Part shown: positions 1 to 7,366 of the stretch, piece after piece
Layout of the letters: every line of letters starts with the position of its first letter
Numbering within the stretch: position 1 is the first letter of the stretch
Assembly (NCBI RefSeq): GCF_900111175.1
Contig: NZ_FOGI01000002.1
Location: forward strand, 567,708 to 631,707
Origin: Actinokineospora terrae
GTDB taxonomy: Bacteria; Actinomycetota; Actinomycetes; Mycobacteriales; Pseudonocardiaceae
Direction: 5' to 3'
DNA: 64,000 nucleotides
Notes under the pieces: generated by a model
Told to the model about the DNA's origin: nothing
Databases searched by the model: none
The model's input: only the letters and a program-made list of their open reading frames with translations
Translations under genes and position numbers: made by a program

Positions 1-147
1 CAGCACCAGCACGCGTGTTGGCCGTTCCGGCGGACACCGGTACCTCGACAGAACGTCACCTCGAGAGCCTCGGGGCACACGAACGTGGTCGACATCGAGA
101 CCCGTGCAGGCGCTGACGGCGCGTCGGCAGCCCAGCACGATGGTGAG

Positions 148-498
148 ATGGCCAACCAGACTGGGTTCACCGTCATACGAAAGATGGCCGCCGCGACGGC
201 CGCGGTCATGTTGGGCGTGGGTGCGACGCTGGTGGCCGCGTCACCTGCGGCCGCCGCACCGCCCGCGCAGTACGGCGGCGGGGTCGACATCAACGGGTGG
301 TGCGTGGCGAAGTACAGCGCCCCGTGGCACGCGGAACTCCGCACCCACAACGCCCACGGCTGGGTGTGCCAGTGGGGCCACGACACCGCTGCCTGGCGCT
401 CGGTCGACATGTACGCGGCATGCAGGCGCACGTACGGACCAGCGAGCACCGCGCGGTACACCGACTACAAAAATCCCTACTCCTGGTATTGCACCTGA
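148..498 (+). CDS. Small secreted protein with four cysteines
   Basis: A 116-residue protein that I do not recognise. Residues 1-37 form a Sec-type signal peptide: basic RK at 11-12, a hydrophobic stretch at about 13-31, then SPAAAA, with likely cleavage before PPAQ. The mature part is about 79 residues, rich in Trp (51, 60, 72, 76, 83, 113) and Tyr, with cysteines at 52, 74, 92 and 115, enough for two disulfides. It is probably a small disulfide-stabilised extracellular protein. An upstream GTG at 85 is in frame, but starting there would bury the signal peptide behind 21 acidic and polar residues, so the ATG at 148 is preferred. No enzyme motif is seen. Confidence 0.6.
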   Translation: MANQTGFTVIRKMAAATAAVMLGVGATLVAASPAAAAPPAQYGGGVDINGWCVAKYSAPWHAELRTHNAHGWVCQWGHDTAAWRSVDMYAACRRTYGPASTARYTDYKNPYSWYCT

Positions 499-688
499 TC
501 GACCAGTTCGTCCGGACTCCCGCCGAGGCTGCCCGGCTCGCCGTCGACGCAGGCGCCCCACCGTGATCCACAGCGGAACACCACGTTTCCGTCGTTGCGT
601 GATCGGGTGGACACGGACTGTCCGGGGTGGATCTCGAATGGGTCGCGGTGGGTGGGATGGGGTGGGGGCGGCGGTAGCGTGCCGGTCC

Positions 689-3223
689 ATGCAGTTGCCT
701 TGGAGGGCGGCTCCGCGGGCGGCGGTGTCGAGTCCGCTGACGGTGTTGGTTGCGTTCGTGGCGGCGTTGTTGCTCAGTTTCGTGGGGGCGGCGGCGGTGT
801 TGCACGCGGATTCGGCGGGGTCGGCGGCGGTCGCGTACCAGGCGGGGCGGTTGTGCGGGCAGACGGTGCCGCCGGTGGTGGATGGGAACCGGGTGTCGGT
901 GGCCGACGCAGGGGATGTCCTGCGGATCTCGGCTGAGCAGGGGCGGGCGGCGGGGTTCGGCACCGTCATCGGGGCGGTGTACTCGCCGGTGCGGCAGTGG
1001 GACTTCAACGGGCCGCACCCGTGGTCGCAGTTCGGGTACCGCGACGGCGCGCTGGACAACCTGCGGGTGGTCGAGGGCGGGAGCCGGGACGGGCTGTGGG
1101 TGCCGCGCAGCGTCGCCGACGACGCCGGGATCAAGATCGGTGACCGCGGGCTGAACGGCACGCTCCCGCCGGTGACCGCGATCTACGCCGACGTCAGCGA
1201 CCCGGTGCCCGCGTACTGGTGCTCCGAGCAGCAGCGGATCATGCCGAACCCTCTAGCCACCGAGGGCGCCACGGCCGCAGTCGTCTGGTTCCCCACTCTG
1301 GACTCGTTCACCGCCTCTATGGGCCCCGTGAGCGGTAACGCCGCCGCGGTCAGTGTCCGCTTCCCTGCCCCGACACCCACCACCACTGACGAGGCCGCGG
1401 CCTTGGTCGCACGCGGTAAGACCGTGGTCGACGGGGTGACCTCGCAGTTGCGGGCGCGGGACAAGGCGCGGCTGGTGATCGCGTCGAACTACTTCGCGAA
1501 ACCGGTCGAGGTCGCGCACTCCGCCGAGTCGACGGTCTTGGGCGCGGTGCTGCCGTTGACGGTCATCAGCCTGCTGGTCGGGTTGGCCGGGGTCGGCGCG
1601 GTGACCGTGCAGTGGGTGCAGCGCAGGCACGCCGAACTGCGACTGCTGTGGGCGCGCGGCGCGGGACCGGTAGCCCTTGGCTGGCGCGCGGTGCTGGAGT
1701 TGGCCGCGCCGTTGCTCCTTGGCGCGGCAGCCGGTTTGCTCGCGGCACGGTTGACCCTGCCTTGGTACGCGCCCTCGACAGCCCTGACCGACGGCACAGT
1801 CGGTGTCGCCGCTCTTGTCGCGGCCAGCGTCCTAGTAGCCGCATTGCTGGTCGTAGGCGCGGTGACGGCGGCGCGGACGCACCGGGAGTTCCAGGCAGGT
1901 AGTACGCGTCGCACGTCACGGGTGTGGCGGTTCGTGCCGTGGGAGCTCATCACCGCCGGGTTGGCCTACCTCGCGTGGGCACGGCTGGACAGCATGCCCA
2001 CGAAGCTCCAGTTCGGACAACCGCTGCCGCAGAACGCTGACGCGGTCGGGTTGGCGTTCCCGTTGCTGGTAGTCCTGACCGTCGCTCTAGTCACCGTCCG
2101 CCTGGCGCGGTGGGCACTCACTGCCGCACACCGCGCTGACCTCTGGCGGGCACCAGCGGTGCACCTAGCGCTGCGCAGACTGTCGGCCGCCGCCGGTTCC
2201 GCGGTGGGGATCCTGCTGGTCGGGACGCTCGCGGTGGGCACGCTGACCGTGGGGGTCGGGGTGGCGGCCGCGCAGAGCGAGGCGCTGGACACCAAGTCGG
2301 GGCTGTTCGTCGGCGCCGAGTCGACCGCGCAGATCCCCGGCCGGGTCGCCATCGCCGGACTGCCGCCCGCACTGGCCCAGCACGCCACCGTGGTCGGCGT
2401 GGTCAAGACCGGGCAGAGCATCGTGCTGGCGGTCGACCCGGCGACGTTCACCCGCTCGGCGTGGCTCGGCGACCGCGACCCGGACGACGTCGCCGCGCGG
2501 CTGTCCACACTGGCCGGTCCCGGGGTCCGCGCGCTGCGGGTCGGGTCCACACCGGACGCCCCGGCCGAGCTGCCCAGGGTGGGCGCGGTCCGCCCGGTCG
2601 GGCAGGTCGCGTCGTTCCCGCTGATCGGCACCGGCCGCGGGTACGTGGTGTCGCGGGCGTCGCTGCCGGACCCGGAGCAGATCGACGTGTGGCAGGTCTG
2701 GTCGTCCAGGTCCAGCGCCGAACTGGTCGCCGACCTGGACGCGGCCGGGATCCACCACCTGCACTCCCGGTCCAAGGCCCTGGCGCTCGACGGGCTGCCG
2801 TTCCTGACCGTCACCTGGACCTTCGACTTCGTCACCGCGCTGGGCATGGTGCTGGCCATCGTCGCCGCGGCCGCGCTGGTCCTGGCGGTGGAGGTGCGGC
2901 GCAGGCAGAACGCGCTGGCCGGGGCCCTGGCGACCCGGATGGGCCTGCGGCAGCGGACCCTGGTCGCCAGCCACCTCACCGAACTCGGGGCACTGGCGGG
3001 CATCTCGGTCGCGGCGGGCAGCGCGGCGGGCGCGGTCTGCGCGGCCGTGTCGGCACCGATGCTGGACCCGTCGCCGTGGCTGCGCCCGGTGGCGGCGGCG
3101 CCGAACCTGGTGCCGCTGGTCTCGACGACGACACTGGTGGCCGCGGTGGTGGTGGCGCTCGTGTGCTGGTCGGCGGTGCGCTCGGTCACCACCGCCCGGG
3201 TCGGGGAGCTGATCCGTGGCTGA
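689..3223 (+). CDS. FtsX-family ABC transporter permease
   Basis: An 844-residue membrane protein. There is one N-terminal membrane helix (about residues 15-38), a large extracytoplasmic region, a block of helices, a second soluble domain, and C-terminal helices. This is the FtsX/MacB-type permease layout with two FtsX domains. Such proteins act mechanically in lipid, lipoprotein or peptide export, or in cell-wall regulation, rather than as classical importers. Two ATP-binding genes follow and fit it. The start is ATG 689: a -10-like TAGCGT at 675-680 sits 8 nt upstream, suggesting a leaderless mRNA. In-frame extension further upstream lacks membrane character. The stop TGA overlaps a GTG start in the motif CGTGGCTGA, which is repeated downstream. 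Substrate unknown. Confidence 0.85.
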   Translation: MQLPWRAAPRAAVSSPLTVLVAFVAALLLSFVGAAAVLHADSAGSAAVAYQAGRLCGQTVPPVVDGNRVSVADAGDVLRISAEQGRAAGFGTVIGAVYSPVRQWDFNGPHPWSQFGYRDGALDNLRVVEGGSRDGLWVPRSVADDAGIKIGDRGLNGTLPPVTAIYADVSDPVPAYWCSEQQRIMPNPLATEGATAAVVWFPTLDSFTASMGPVSGNAAAVSVRFPAPTPTTTDEAAALVARGKTVVDGVTSQLRARDKARLVIASNYFAKPVEVAHSAESTVLGAVLPLTVISLLVGLAGVGAVTVQWVQRRHAELRLLWARGAGPVALGWRAVLELAAPLLLGAAAGLLAARLTLPWYAPSTALTDGTVGVAALVAASVLVAALLVVGAVTAARTHREFQAGSTRRTSRVWRFVPWELITAGLAYLAWARLDSMPTKLQFGQPLPQNADAVGLAFPLLVVLTVALVTVRLARWALTAAHRADLWRAPAVHLALRRLSAAAGSAVGILLVGTLAVGTLTVGVGVAAAQSEALDTKSGLFVGAESTAQIPGRVAIAGLPPALAQHATVVGVVKTGQSIVLAVDPATFTRSAWLGDRDPDDVAARLSTLAGPGVRALRVGSTPDAPAELPRVGAVRPVGQVASFPLIGTGRGYVVSRASLPDPEQIDVWQVWSSRSSAELVADLDAAGIHHLHSRSKALALDGLPFLTVTWTFDFVTALGMVLAIVAAAALVLAVEVRRRQNALAGALATRMGLRQRTLVASHLTELGALAGISVAAGSAAGAVCAAVSAPMLDPSPWLRPVAAAPNLVPLVSTTTLVAAVVVALVCWSAVRSVTTARVGELIRG

Positions 3224-3422
3224 ACCGATGTTCGATGCCCGCCGAGCGGCAGCAGTGGCGCGCAGCGCTGTTCCGCGACCATCGCAGCAGGGGCGGGAGC
3301 CGATCCATGGCCGAGCTGATCGACGACCACGTCCGCTCCGCGTGGCAGGCCATCGCGGGATCCCGGGCACCGGCGCGCAGCTTCGTCGCCACCGCCCGAG
3401 CAAGGAGTTGATCCGTGGCTGA
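3216..3422 (+). other. Coupled mini-ORF 1 in the junction repeat
   Basis: A 68-codon frame starting GTG GCT GAA CCG inside the permease stop region and ending KELIRG-stop inside the start of the next frame. Its first residues (MAEP) copy the start of the ATPase and its last (ELIRG) copy the permease end, as expected of a duplicated junction. There is no Shine-Dalgarno of its own, so translation, if any, would be by reinitiation. Arg/Pro-rich with no domain seen; it may be passive. Confidence 0.3.
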
Positions 3423-3651
3423 ACCGACCTTCGATGCCCGCCGAGCGGCAGCAGTGGCGCGCAGCGCTGTTCCGCGACCATCGCAGGCCAAGGGCGGGAG
3501 CCGATCCATGGCCGAGCTGATCGACGACCAGGTCCGCTCCGCACGCCGCAGAACACCCACGCACCCCCGCGCGGCAGGCGATCGCGAGATCCCGGACACC
3601 GGCGCACAGCTCCGTCGCCACCGCCCGAGCAAGGAGTTGATCCGTGGCTGA
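3415..3651 (+). other. Coupled mini-ORF 2 in the junction repeat
   Basis: A 78-codon frame, near-copy of mini-ORF 1 with ten extra codons, again starting GTG GCT GAA CCG and ending KELIRG-stop over the next GTG (3644). That next frame is only 19 codons (3644-3703) and runs into the ATPase start at 3696. The extra bases relative to mini-ORF 1 are a multiple of three, so frame and overlap are kept. Whether any peptide is made is unknown. Confidence 0.3.
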
Positions 3652-3695
3652 GCCGACCAGTGCGGCCCGTCGCCGCCCGAGTGGGGAGTCGACCC

Positions 3696-4391
3696 GTGGC
3701 TGAGCCGATCTTCGACGACCAGGTGCCGCTCTACGAGCTGCGGGACACCCACGTCCGCTACCGCACCCCCGCGGGCCAGGTCACCGCGGTCGGGGGCGTG
3801 ACGTTCGACGTGGCCGCGCGGGGGATGACCGTGTTGGCCGGGCCGTCCGGGTCGGGGAAGTCGACGTTGTTGCGGGTGCTGGGGTTGATCGACCGGCACA
3901 CGGCCGGGTCGGTGGCCTGGCAGGGGCGGGACATCGGGCGGTTGTCGCACCGGGCGCGGCGGGCGGTGCGGCGGGAGCGGATCGCGGTGGTGTTCCAGGC
4001 GCCGCCGGACAACCTGATCGGGCACCTCGGTGTGGCCGCGAACCTGACCGCCGCCGCCCAGTCCGCCGGTCTGCCGGACGCGGACCCCGAGATCCTCGAC
4101 TGGCTCGGCATCCCCGGCACCGGCGGCTGGCGGGTCAGCGCCCTGTCCGGCGGCCAGCAGCAGCGCCTGGCCTTCGGGTGCGCGCTGGCCCGTTCCCCCG
4201 CCGTCGTCCTGGCCGACGAGCCGACGTCCCAACTCGACGCCGCCTCGGCCGCGCTGGTGCTCGACGTCCTGCGCCGTCTCACCGAGCGGGGCGTGGCCGT
4301 GGTCGCCGCCTCCCACGACCCCGAACTCGTCGCCCTCGGGGATCGCGTGGTGCACCTGCGCGAGGGTCGCATCGACGAGGTGGCCGCGTGA
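3696..4391 (+). CDS. ABC transporter ATP-binding protein (first of two)
   Basis: A 231-residue ABC ATPase of the LolD/MacB type that pairs with FtsX permeases. Walker A is GPSGSGKST at 49-57, the signature LSGGQQQR is at about 150-157, and Walker B VVLADEP at about 170-176 is followed by the usual D-loop and switch His (SHDP). It should energise the permease encoded upstream. The GTG start at 3696 is the last of four copies of GTGGCTGA; an in-frame extension upstream to 3660 lies inside the duplicated junction and is not conserved-looking. Its stop overlaps the next gene by 4 bp (GTGA). Confidence 0.88.
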   Translation: MAEPIFDDQVPLYELRDTHVRYRTPAGQVTAVGGVTFDVAARGMTVLAGPSGSGKSTLLRVLGLIDRHTAGSVAWQGRDIGRLSHRARRAVRRERIAVVFQAPPDNLIGHLGVAANLTAAAQSAGLPDADPEILDWLGIPGTGGWRVSALSGGQQQRLAFGCALARSPAVVLADEPTSQLDAASAALVLDVLRRLTERGVAVVAASHDPELVALGDRVVHLREGRIDEVAA

Positions 4392-5035
4392 GCGCGCTGG
4401 TCGGGATGGGGCTGACCCGGGGGTTCGACCACCCGGACGGTCGGATCGAGGTGCTGCGCGGGGTCGACCTGAGCGTCGCCTCGGCCGAGGTGGTCACGGT
4501 GTCTGGGCGGTCCGGGTCGGGCAAGAGCGCGCTGTTCGCGGTGCTGTGCGGGTTCGACAAGCCGGACGCGGGCACGGTGGCGGTGTGCGGCGAGCCGTTG
4601 GCGGAGGTACCCGCGTGGGCGGACTGCGGGGTGTTGCCGCAGGCGCTGGGACTGGCGCAGGAGTTGACGTTGGCGGAGAACGTGGGGCTGCCGCTGCGGT
4701 TGTCCGGGCGCCGGGCCGAGGTGCGCGACCGGGTCGCGGAACTGCTGGGGGAACTGGGGATCGCCGGGTTGGCCGACCGGTACCCGCAGGAGGTGTCCTA
4801 CGGGCAGCAGCAGCGGGCCGCCCTGGCCAGGGCCGTGTCGGCGCGCCCCAAGGTCCTGCTGGCCGACGAGCCGACCGCGCACCTCGACCACGACAGCGTC
4901 GCCGCGGTGTTGGGGTTGCTGCGCCGGACCGCCGGGGAGGGCACGGCGGTGCTGGTCGCCACCCACCACGACGCGGTGCACGACATCGCCGACCGCGGGC
5001 TGGCCCTGGTGGACGGGCGGATCGCGGTCGCCTGA
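4388..5035 (+). CDS. ABC transporter ATP-binding protein (second of two)
   Basis: A 215-residue ABC ATPase, translationally coupled (GTGA overlap) to the previous ATPase. Walker A GRSGSGKS is at 40-47 and Walker B VLLADEP at about 157-163, with a switch His in ATHHD. The signature is VSYGQQQR (136-143) instead of LSGGQ: the second Gly-position residue is Tyr. With the first ATPase it could form a heterodimer carrying one consensus and one degenerate site, serving the single FtsX permease. That pairing is inference from adjacency. Confidence 0.85.
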   Translation: MSALVGMGLTRGFDHPDGRIEVLRGVDLSVASAEVVTVSGRSGSGKSALFAVLCGFDKPDAGTVAVCGEPLAEVPAWADCGVLPQALGLAQELTLAENVGLPLRLSGRRAEVRDRVAELLGELGIAGLADRYPQEVSYGQQQRAALARAVSARPKVLLADEPTAHLDHDSVAAVLGLLRRTAGEGTAVLVATHHDAVHDIADRGLALVDGRIAVA

Positions 5036-5073
5036 ACCCGGTACGGTGTCGTGGTGACCGGGGGGAGCGCGAC

Positions 5074-5916
5074 GTGCTGGGCATGACCGAGGTGACCGGG
5101 CGGGAAGGCACCTGGGTGTTCGACTACGACTCGGTGCGGGTGGTCCCGGCCAAGTCGGCGCACCCGCTGCGGCTGGCGGTCGGCGAACTGGTGGTGCCGT
5201 TGGCCGCGATCGCCGGGGTCGGGTTCGAGACCGACCGCAAGGGCGGCCACCTGCGGCTGCGGCCCCGCGCGGGCGCCGACCCGCTGACCCACGTGACCGG
5301 TGGCGCGCTGCCCGAGGCGGCCGACCCGTTCCGGCTCACCATCGAGCCGAGGGCGGCGGCGTCCGCCGAGTACTTCGCCGACGGGGTCCGCGACGCGCGG
5401 CTGGTCGCCCGGGTGCCCGACGCCGCGGCCGAGGGGTGGCTGCTGGCGGCCCCGAGCGCGCCGCTGTCGACCACCGGGGAGGACGGCGACGCCTCGTTCG
5501 ACGGTGACCGCGTCCGGTTCGAGTGGGGCTGGGCGGCCGAGTCGTCCAAGCGCTCCGGTGGGGCGCGGGAGGTGGCGGTCGGCGACCTGCTCGGTATCGA
5601 GTGGACACCCAAGCTGGTGCGGCTGCGGCCGGTAGGCCCGCCGAGCACACAACCCGCCTCGCACGACCCGAACTGCTTCCGGCTGTGGGGCTTCAAGAAG
5701 GACATCGCCGCGTCGGCCCTGCTCGCCGCCGCTGTCGTCGCCAGACTCCCGCACCCGACCGCGTCCACGAGCGCGGCGGCGTCCACACGCGACAGTCCGG
5801 TCGACCAGGACACGGTGTTGCGGCGCCTGCGCGAACTGGGCGAGTTGCGCCGCGACGGGGTGCTCACCGAGGACGAGTTCACCGCGGCCAAGCAGGCGTT
5901 GCTGCGCGCGCTGTGA
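5074..5916 (+). CDS. DUF4429 / SHOCT domain protein
   Basis: A 280-residue soluble protein. Two related beta-rich segments (about 10-110 and 140-215), each with a WxFDxDxVR/FDGDxVRF-type opening, match the DUF4429 layout. The last 35 residues (VLRRLRELGELRRDGVLTED... EFTAAKQALL) are a SHOCT helix-turn-helix tail, typical of oligomerising bacterial proteins. Function is unknown. The purine run GGGGGGAG at 5060-5067 sits 6 nt before GTG 5074, favouring that start over ATG 5083, which is three codons in. It follows the ABC operon in the same direction with a 38-bp gap. Confidence 0.75.
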   Translation: MLGMTEVTGREGTWVFDYDSVRVVPAKSAHPLRLAVGELVVPLAAIAGVGFETDRKGGHLRLRPRAGADPLTHVTGGALPEAADPFRLTIEPRAAASAEYFADGVRDARLVARVPDAAAEGWLLAAPSAPLSTTGEDGDASFDGDRVRFEWGWAAESSKRSGGAREVAVGDLLGIEWTPKLVRLRPVGPPSTQPASHDPNCFRLWGFKKDIAASALLAAAVVARLPHPTASTSAAASTRDSPVDQDTVLRRLRELGELRRDGVLTEDEFTAAKQALLRAL

Positions 5917-5940
5917 TCGCGGCGCCTAGACTGGGCCGAG

Positions 5941-6996
5941 ATGATGCGACGGTACCGATGGCATGCCGCTGTCCTGCTGCTGGTGCTCGTGCTGGCGAGC
6001 GCCGTGGTGATCGTCCTGCCCGGACCGGCCCCTGCCCCGTCGCCGCCGAGCGGGGTGCCCAGGGTGCTGGTGGCGATGGGCGACTCCACCGTCTCGGGTG
6101 AGGCCGCGGGCGATTACGAGCCGGGCACCGACGGCACCGGCGGCGACTGGTGCCACCGCTCCCGGGCCGCCTCGATCCACCACACCGGACTGCGCGGCAT
6201 CGACGAGACGATCAACCTCGCCTGTTCCGGCGCCCCGTCCGCCCAGGTCGGGCTCGGCAGCACGGAGCAGTACACCGAGGGCTCCCAGGCGGCCCGGCTC
6301 GGGTCGCTGGCCAGGCAGAAGCGGGTCGTGGCGATCCTGGTGGCGGTCGGCGCCAACGACGACCCGTCGTTCTCGCACGTGCTCGACAGTTGCGTGCAGG
6401 CGTGGCTGGACCAGTCGAAGCAGTCGTGCTCGGACTCGGTGGGCGGCGAGTGGCAGCAGCGGGTGGACCGGATGGTGCCGAAGGTGGTCCGCGCGCTGGC
6501 CGACATCCGCTCGGTGATGTCCGACGCCGGGTACCAGCCGACCGACTACCACCTGGTCCTGCAGTCCTACGCCGCCCCGATCAGCCCGGACGTCCGCCAG
6601 GGCCTGCGCAACCTCAACGGCTGCCCGTTCCGCGAGGCCGACCTGCGCTGGGTCCGCGCCGAGGCCGTCCCCAAGATCACCGACGGGGTCCGCCAGGCCG
6701 CCCGCGAGTCCGGCGCCCGGCTGCTGGACGTGTCCCGCGCGGGCGTCGGCCGGGAAGCGTGCTCCCGCGACGACGCCACGCAGGAGTGGTTCAGCAGGCT
6801 GTCGGTCCGCTGGAACGACCTGGGCGACGACGACCGCGCCTCGCACGCGCTGCAGGAGTCCTTCCACCCCAACGCCGCCGGACACGCCCAACTGGGCCGC
6901 TGCTTCGGCGAGTTCCTGGTGACCGACTCCCGGGCGGCGGCCTGCCTGCCGGGGGCGGACGGGGACCTGCACCCGGCCACGACGATCGGGCCGTGA
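5941..6996 (+). CDS. Secreted SGNH/GDSL-family hydrolase
   Basis: A 351-residue exported hydrolase. After MMRRYRWH, a hydrophobic segment (about 9-28) and a Pro-rich linker act as signal peptide or anchor. The SGNH blocks are present: block I GDST at 47-50 (nucleophile Ser), block III GAND at 137-140, and block V SFHPN near residue 317 carrying the catalytic His. Cysteines in the lid-like middle region (CHRS, LACSG, DSCV, SCSD) suggest disulfides. The family hydrolyses esters (lipids, polysaccharide acetyl groups); the substrate here is unknown. A TAGACT at 5927-5932 lies 8 nt before ATG 5941, consistent with a leaderless transcript. Confidence 0.82.
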   Translation: MMRRYRWHAAVLLLVLVLASAVVIVLPGPAPAPSPPSGVPRVLVAMGDSTVSGEAAGDYEPGTDGTGGDWCHRSRAASIHHTGLRGIDETINLACSGAPSAQVGLGSTEQYTEGSQAARLGSLARQKRVVAILVAVGANDDPSFSHVLDSCVQAWLDQSKQSCSDSVGGEWQQRVDRMVPKVVRALADIRSVMSDAGYQPTDYHLVLQSYAAPISPDVRQGLRNLNGCPFREADLRWVRAEAVPKITDGVRQAARESGARLLDVSRAGVGREACSRDDATQEWFSRLSVRWNDLGDDDRASHALQESFHPNAAGHAQLGRCFGEFLVTDSRAAACLPGADGDLHPATTIGP

Positions 6997-7027
6997 TCTT
7001 GGGGTGGGTCGGGGGTACCTCCCGGAC

Positions 7028-7309
7028 GTGGACTCCTTGTGGACCGGACTCGGCGTGGTCGCGGTCGTCGTGGTCGTGGTGCTGGTGTTGGTGGCGCTGT
7101 TCTTGGCTTATCGCCTGATCCGCAAGCACCGGCAGGTCAACCAGCCGGACACTCCTATGCCCACCAAGGTCGCGTACTGGCTCTCCCTGGCATACACGGT
7201 GTTCCCGGTCGACGCGCTGCCGGACCCGATCTACCTCGACGACATCGCGGTCCTGACCGGCAGCCTCATCTACGTGACCACGACGCTGCGGAAGAAGGAC
7301 AAGGACTGA
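7028..7309 (+). CDS. DUF1232 (YkvA-type) small membrane protein
   Basis: About 93 residues. A valine-rich membrane helix (about 8-27) is followed by a basic loop and the DUF1232 core, including YWLSLAYTVFPVDALPD, the family hallmark (P-x-D-x-x-PD). Members are small inner-membrane proteins of unknown role. The start is ambiguous: GTG 7004 is in frame and adds eight residues, but GTG 7028 gives the cleaner N-terminus directly before the membrane helix. Neither has a strong ribosome site. Confidence 0.7.
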   Translation: MDSLWTGLGVVAVVVVVVLVLVALFLAYRLIRKHRQVNQPDTPMPTKVAYWLSLAYTVFPVDALPDPIYLDDIAVLTGSLIYVTTTLRKKDKD

Positions 7310-7366
7310 TCTCTCCCCGGCCGCGCGTCGTACGATGTGCGGACTCCGGGGAGGAGGTGCGGGCCG

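Larger units (their letters stand above)
3187..3703 (+). repeat. Tandem duplication of the permease-ATPase gene junction
   Basis: The 3' end of the permease (GAGCTGATCCGTGGCTGA) and the 5' end of the ATPase (GTGGCTGAGCCGAT...) recur as imperfect direct repeats. GTG starts lie at 3216, 3415, 3644 and finally 3696, so unit lengths are 199, 229 and 52 bp. The first two units are nearly identical except for about 30 extra bases in the second. Each unit also holds an internal, more degenerate junction copy (CCATGGCCGAGCTGATCGAC) at about 3299 and 3500. Each repeated GTG overlaps the stop codon of the preceding reading frame by 8 bases. This region is otherwise without a conventional gene. Confidence 0.85.

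Noticed and set aside
1966..4355. Long minus-strand reading frames (up to 551 codons) opposite the ABC permease and junction repeats
   Set aside because: They are antisense to clear coding sequence, have shadow composition (Arg/Ala/Ser-rich), and their apparent peptide repeats only mirror the plus-strand junction duplication.
5036..5073. Possible third ATPase or pseudogene fragment after the ABC genes
   Set aside because: Only 38 bp of intergenic DNA; no homology visible.
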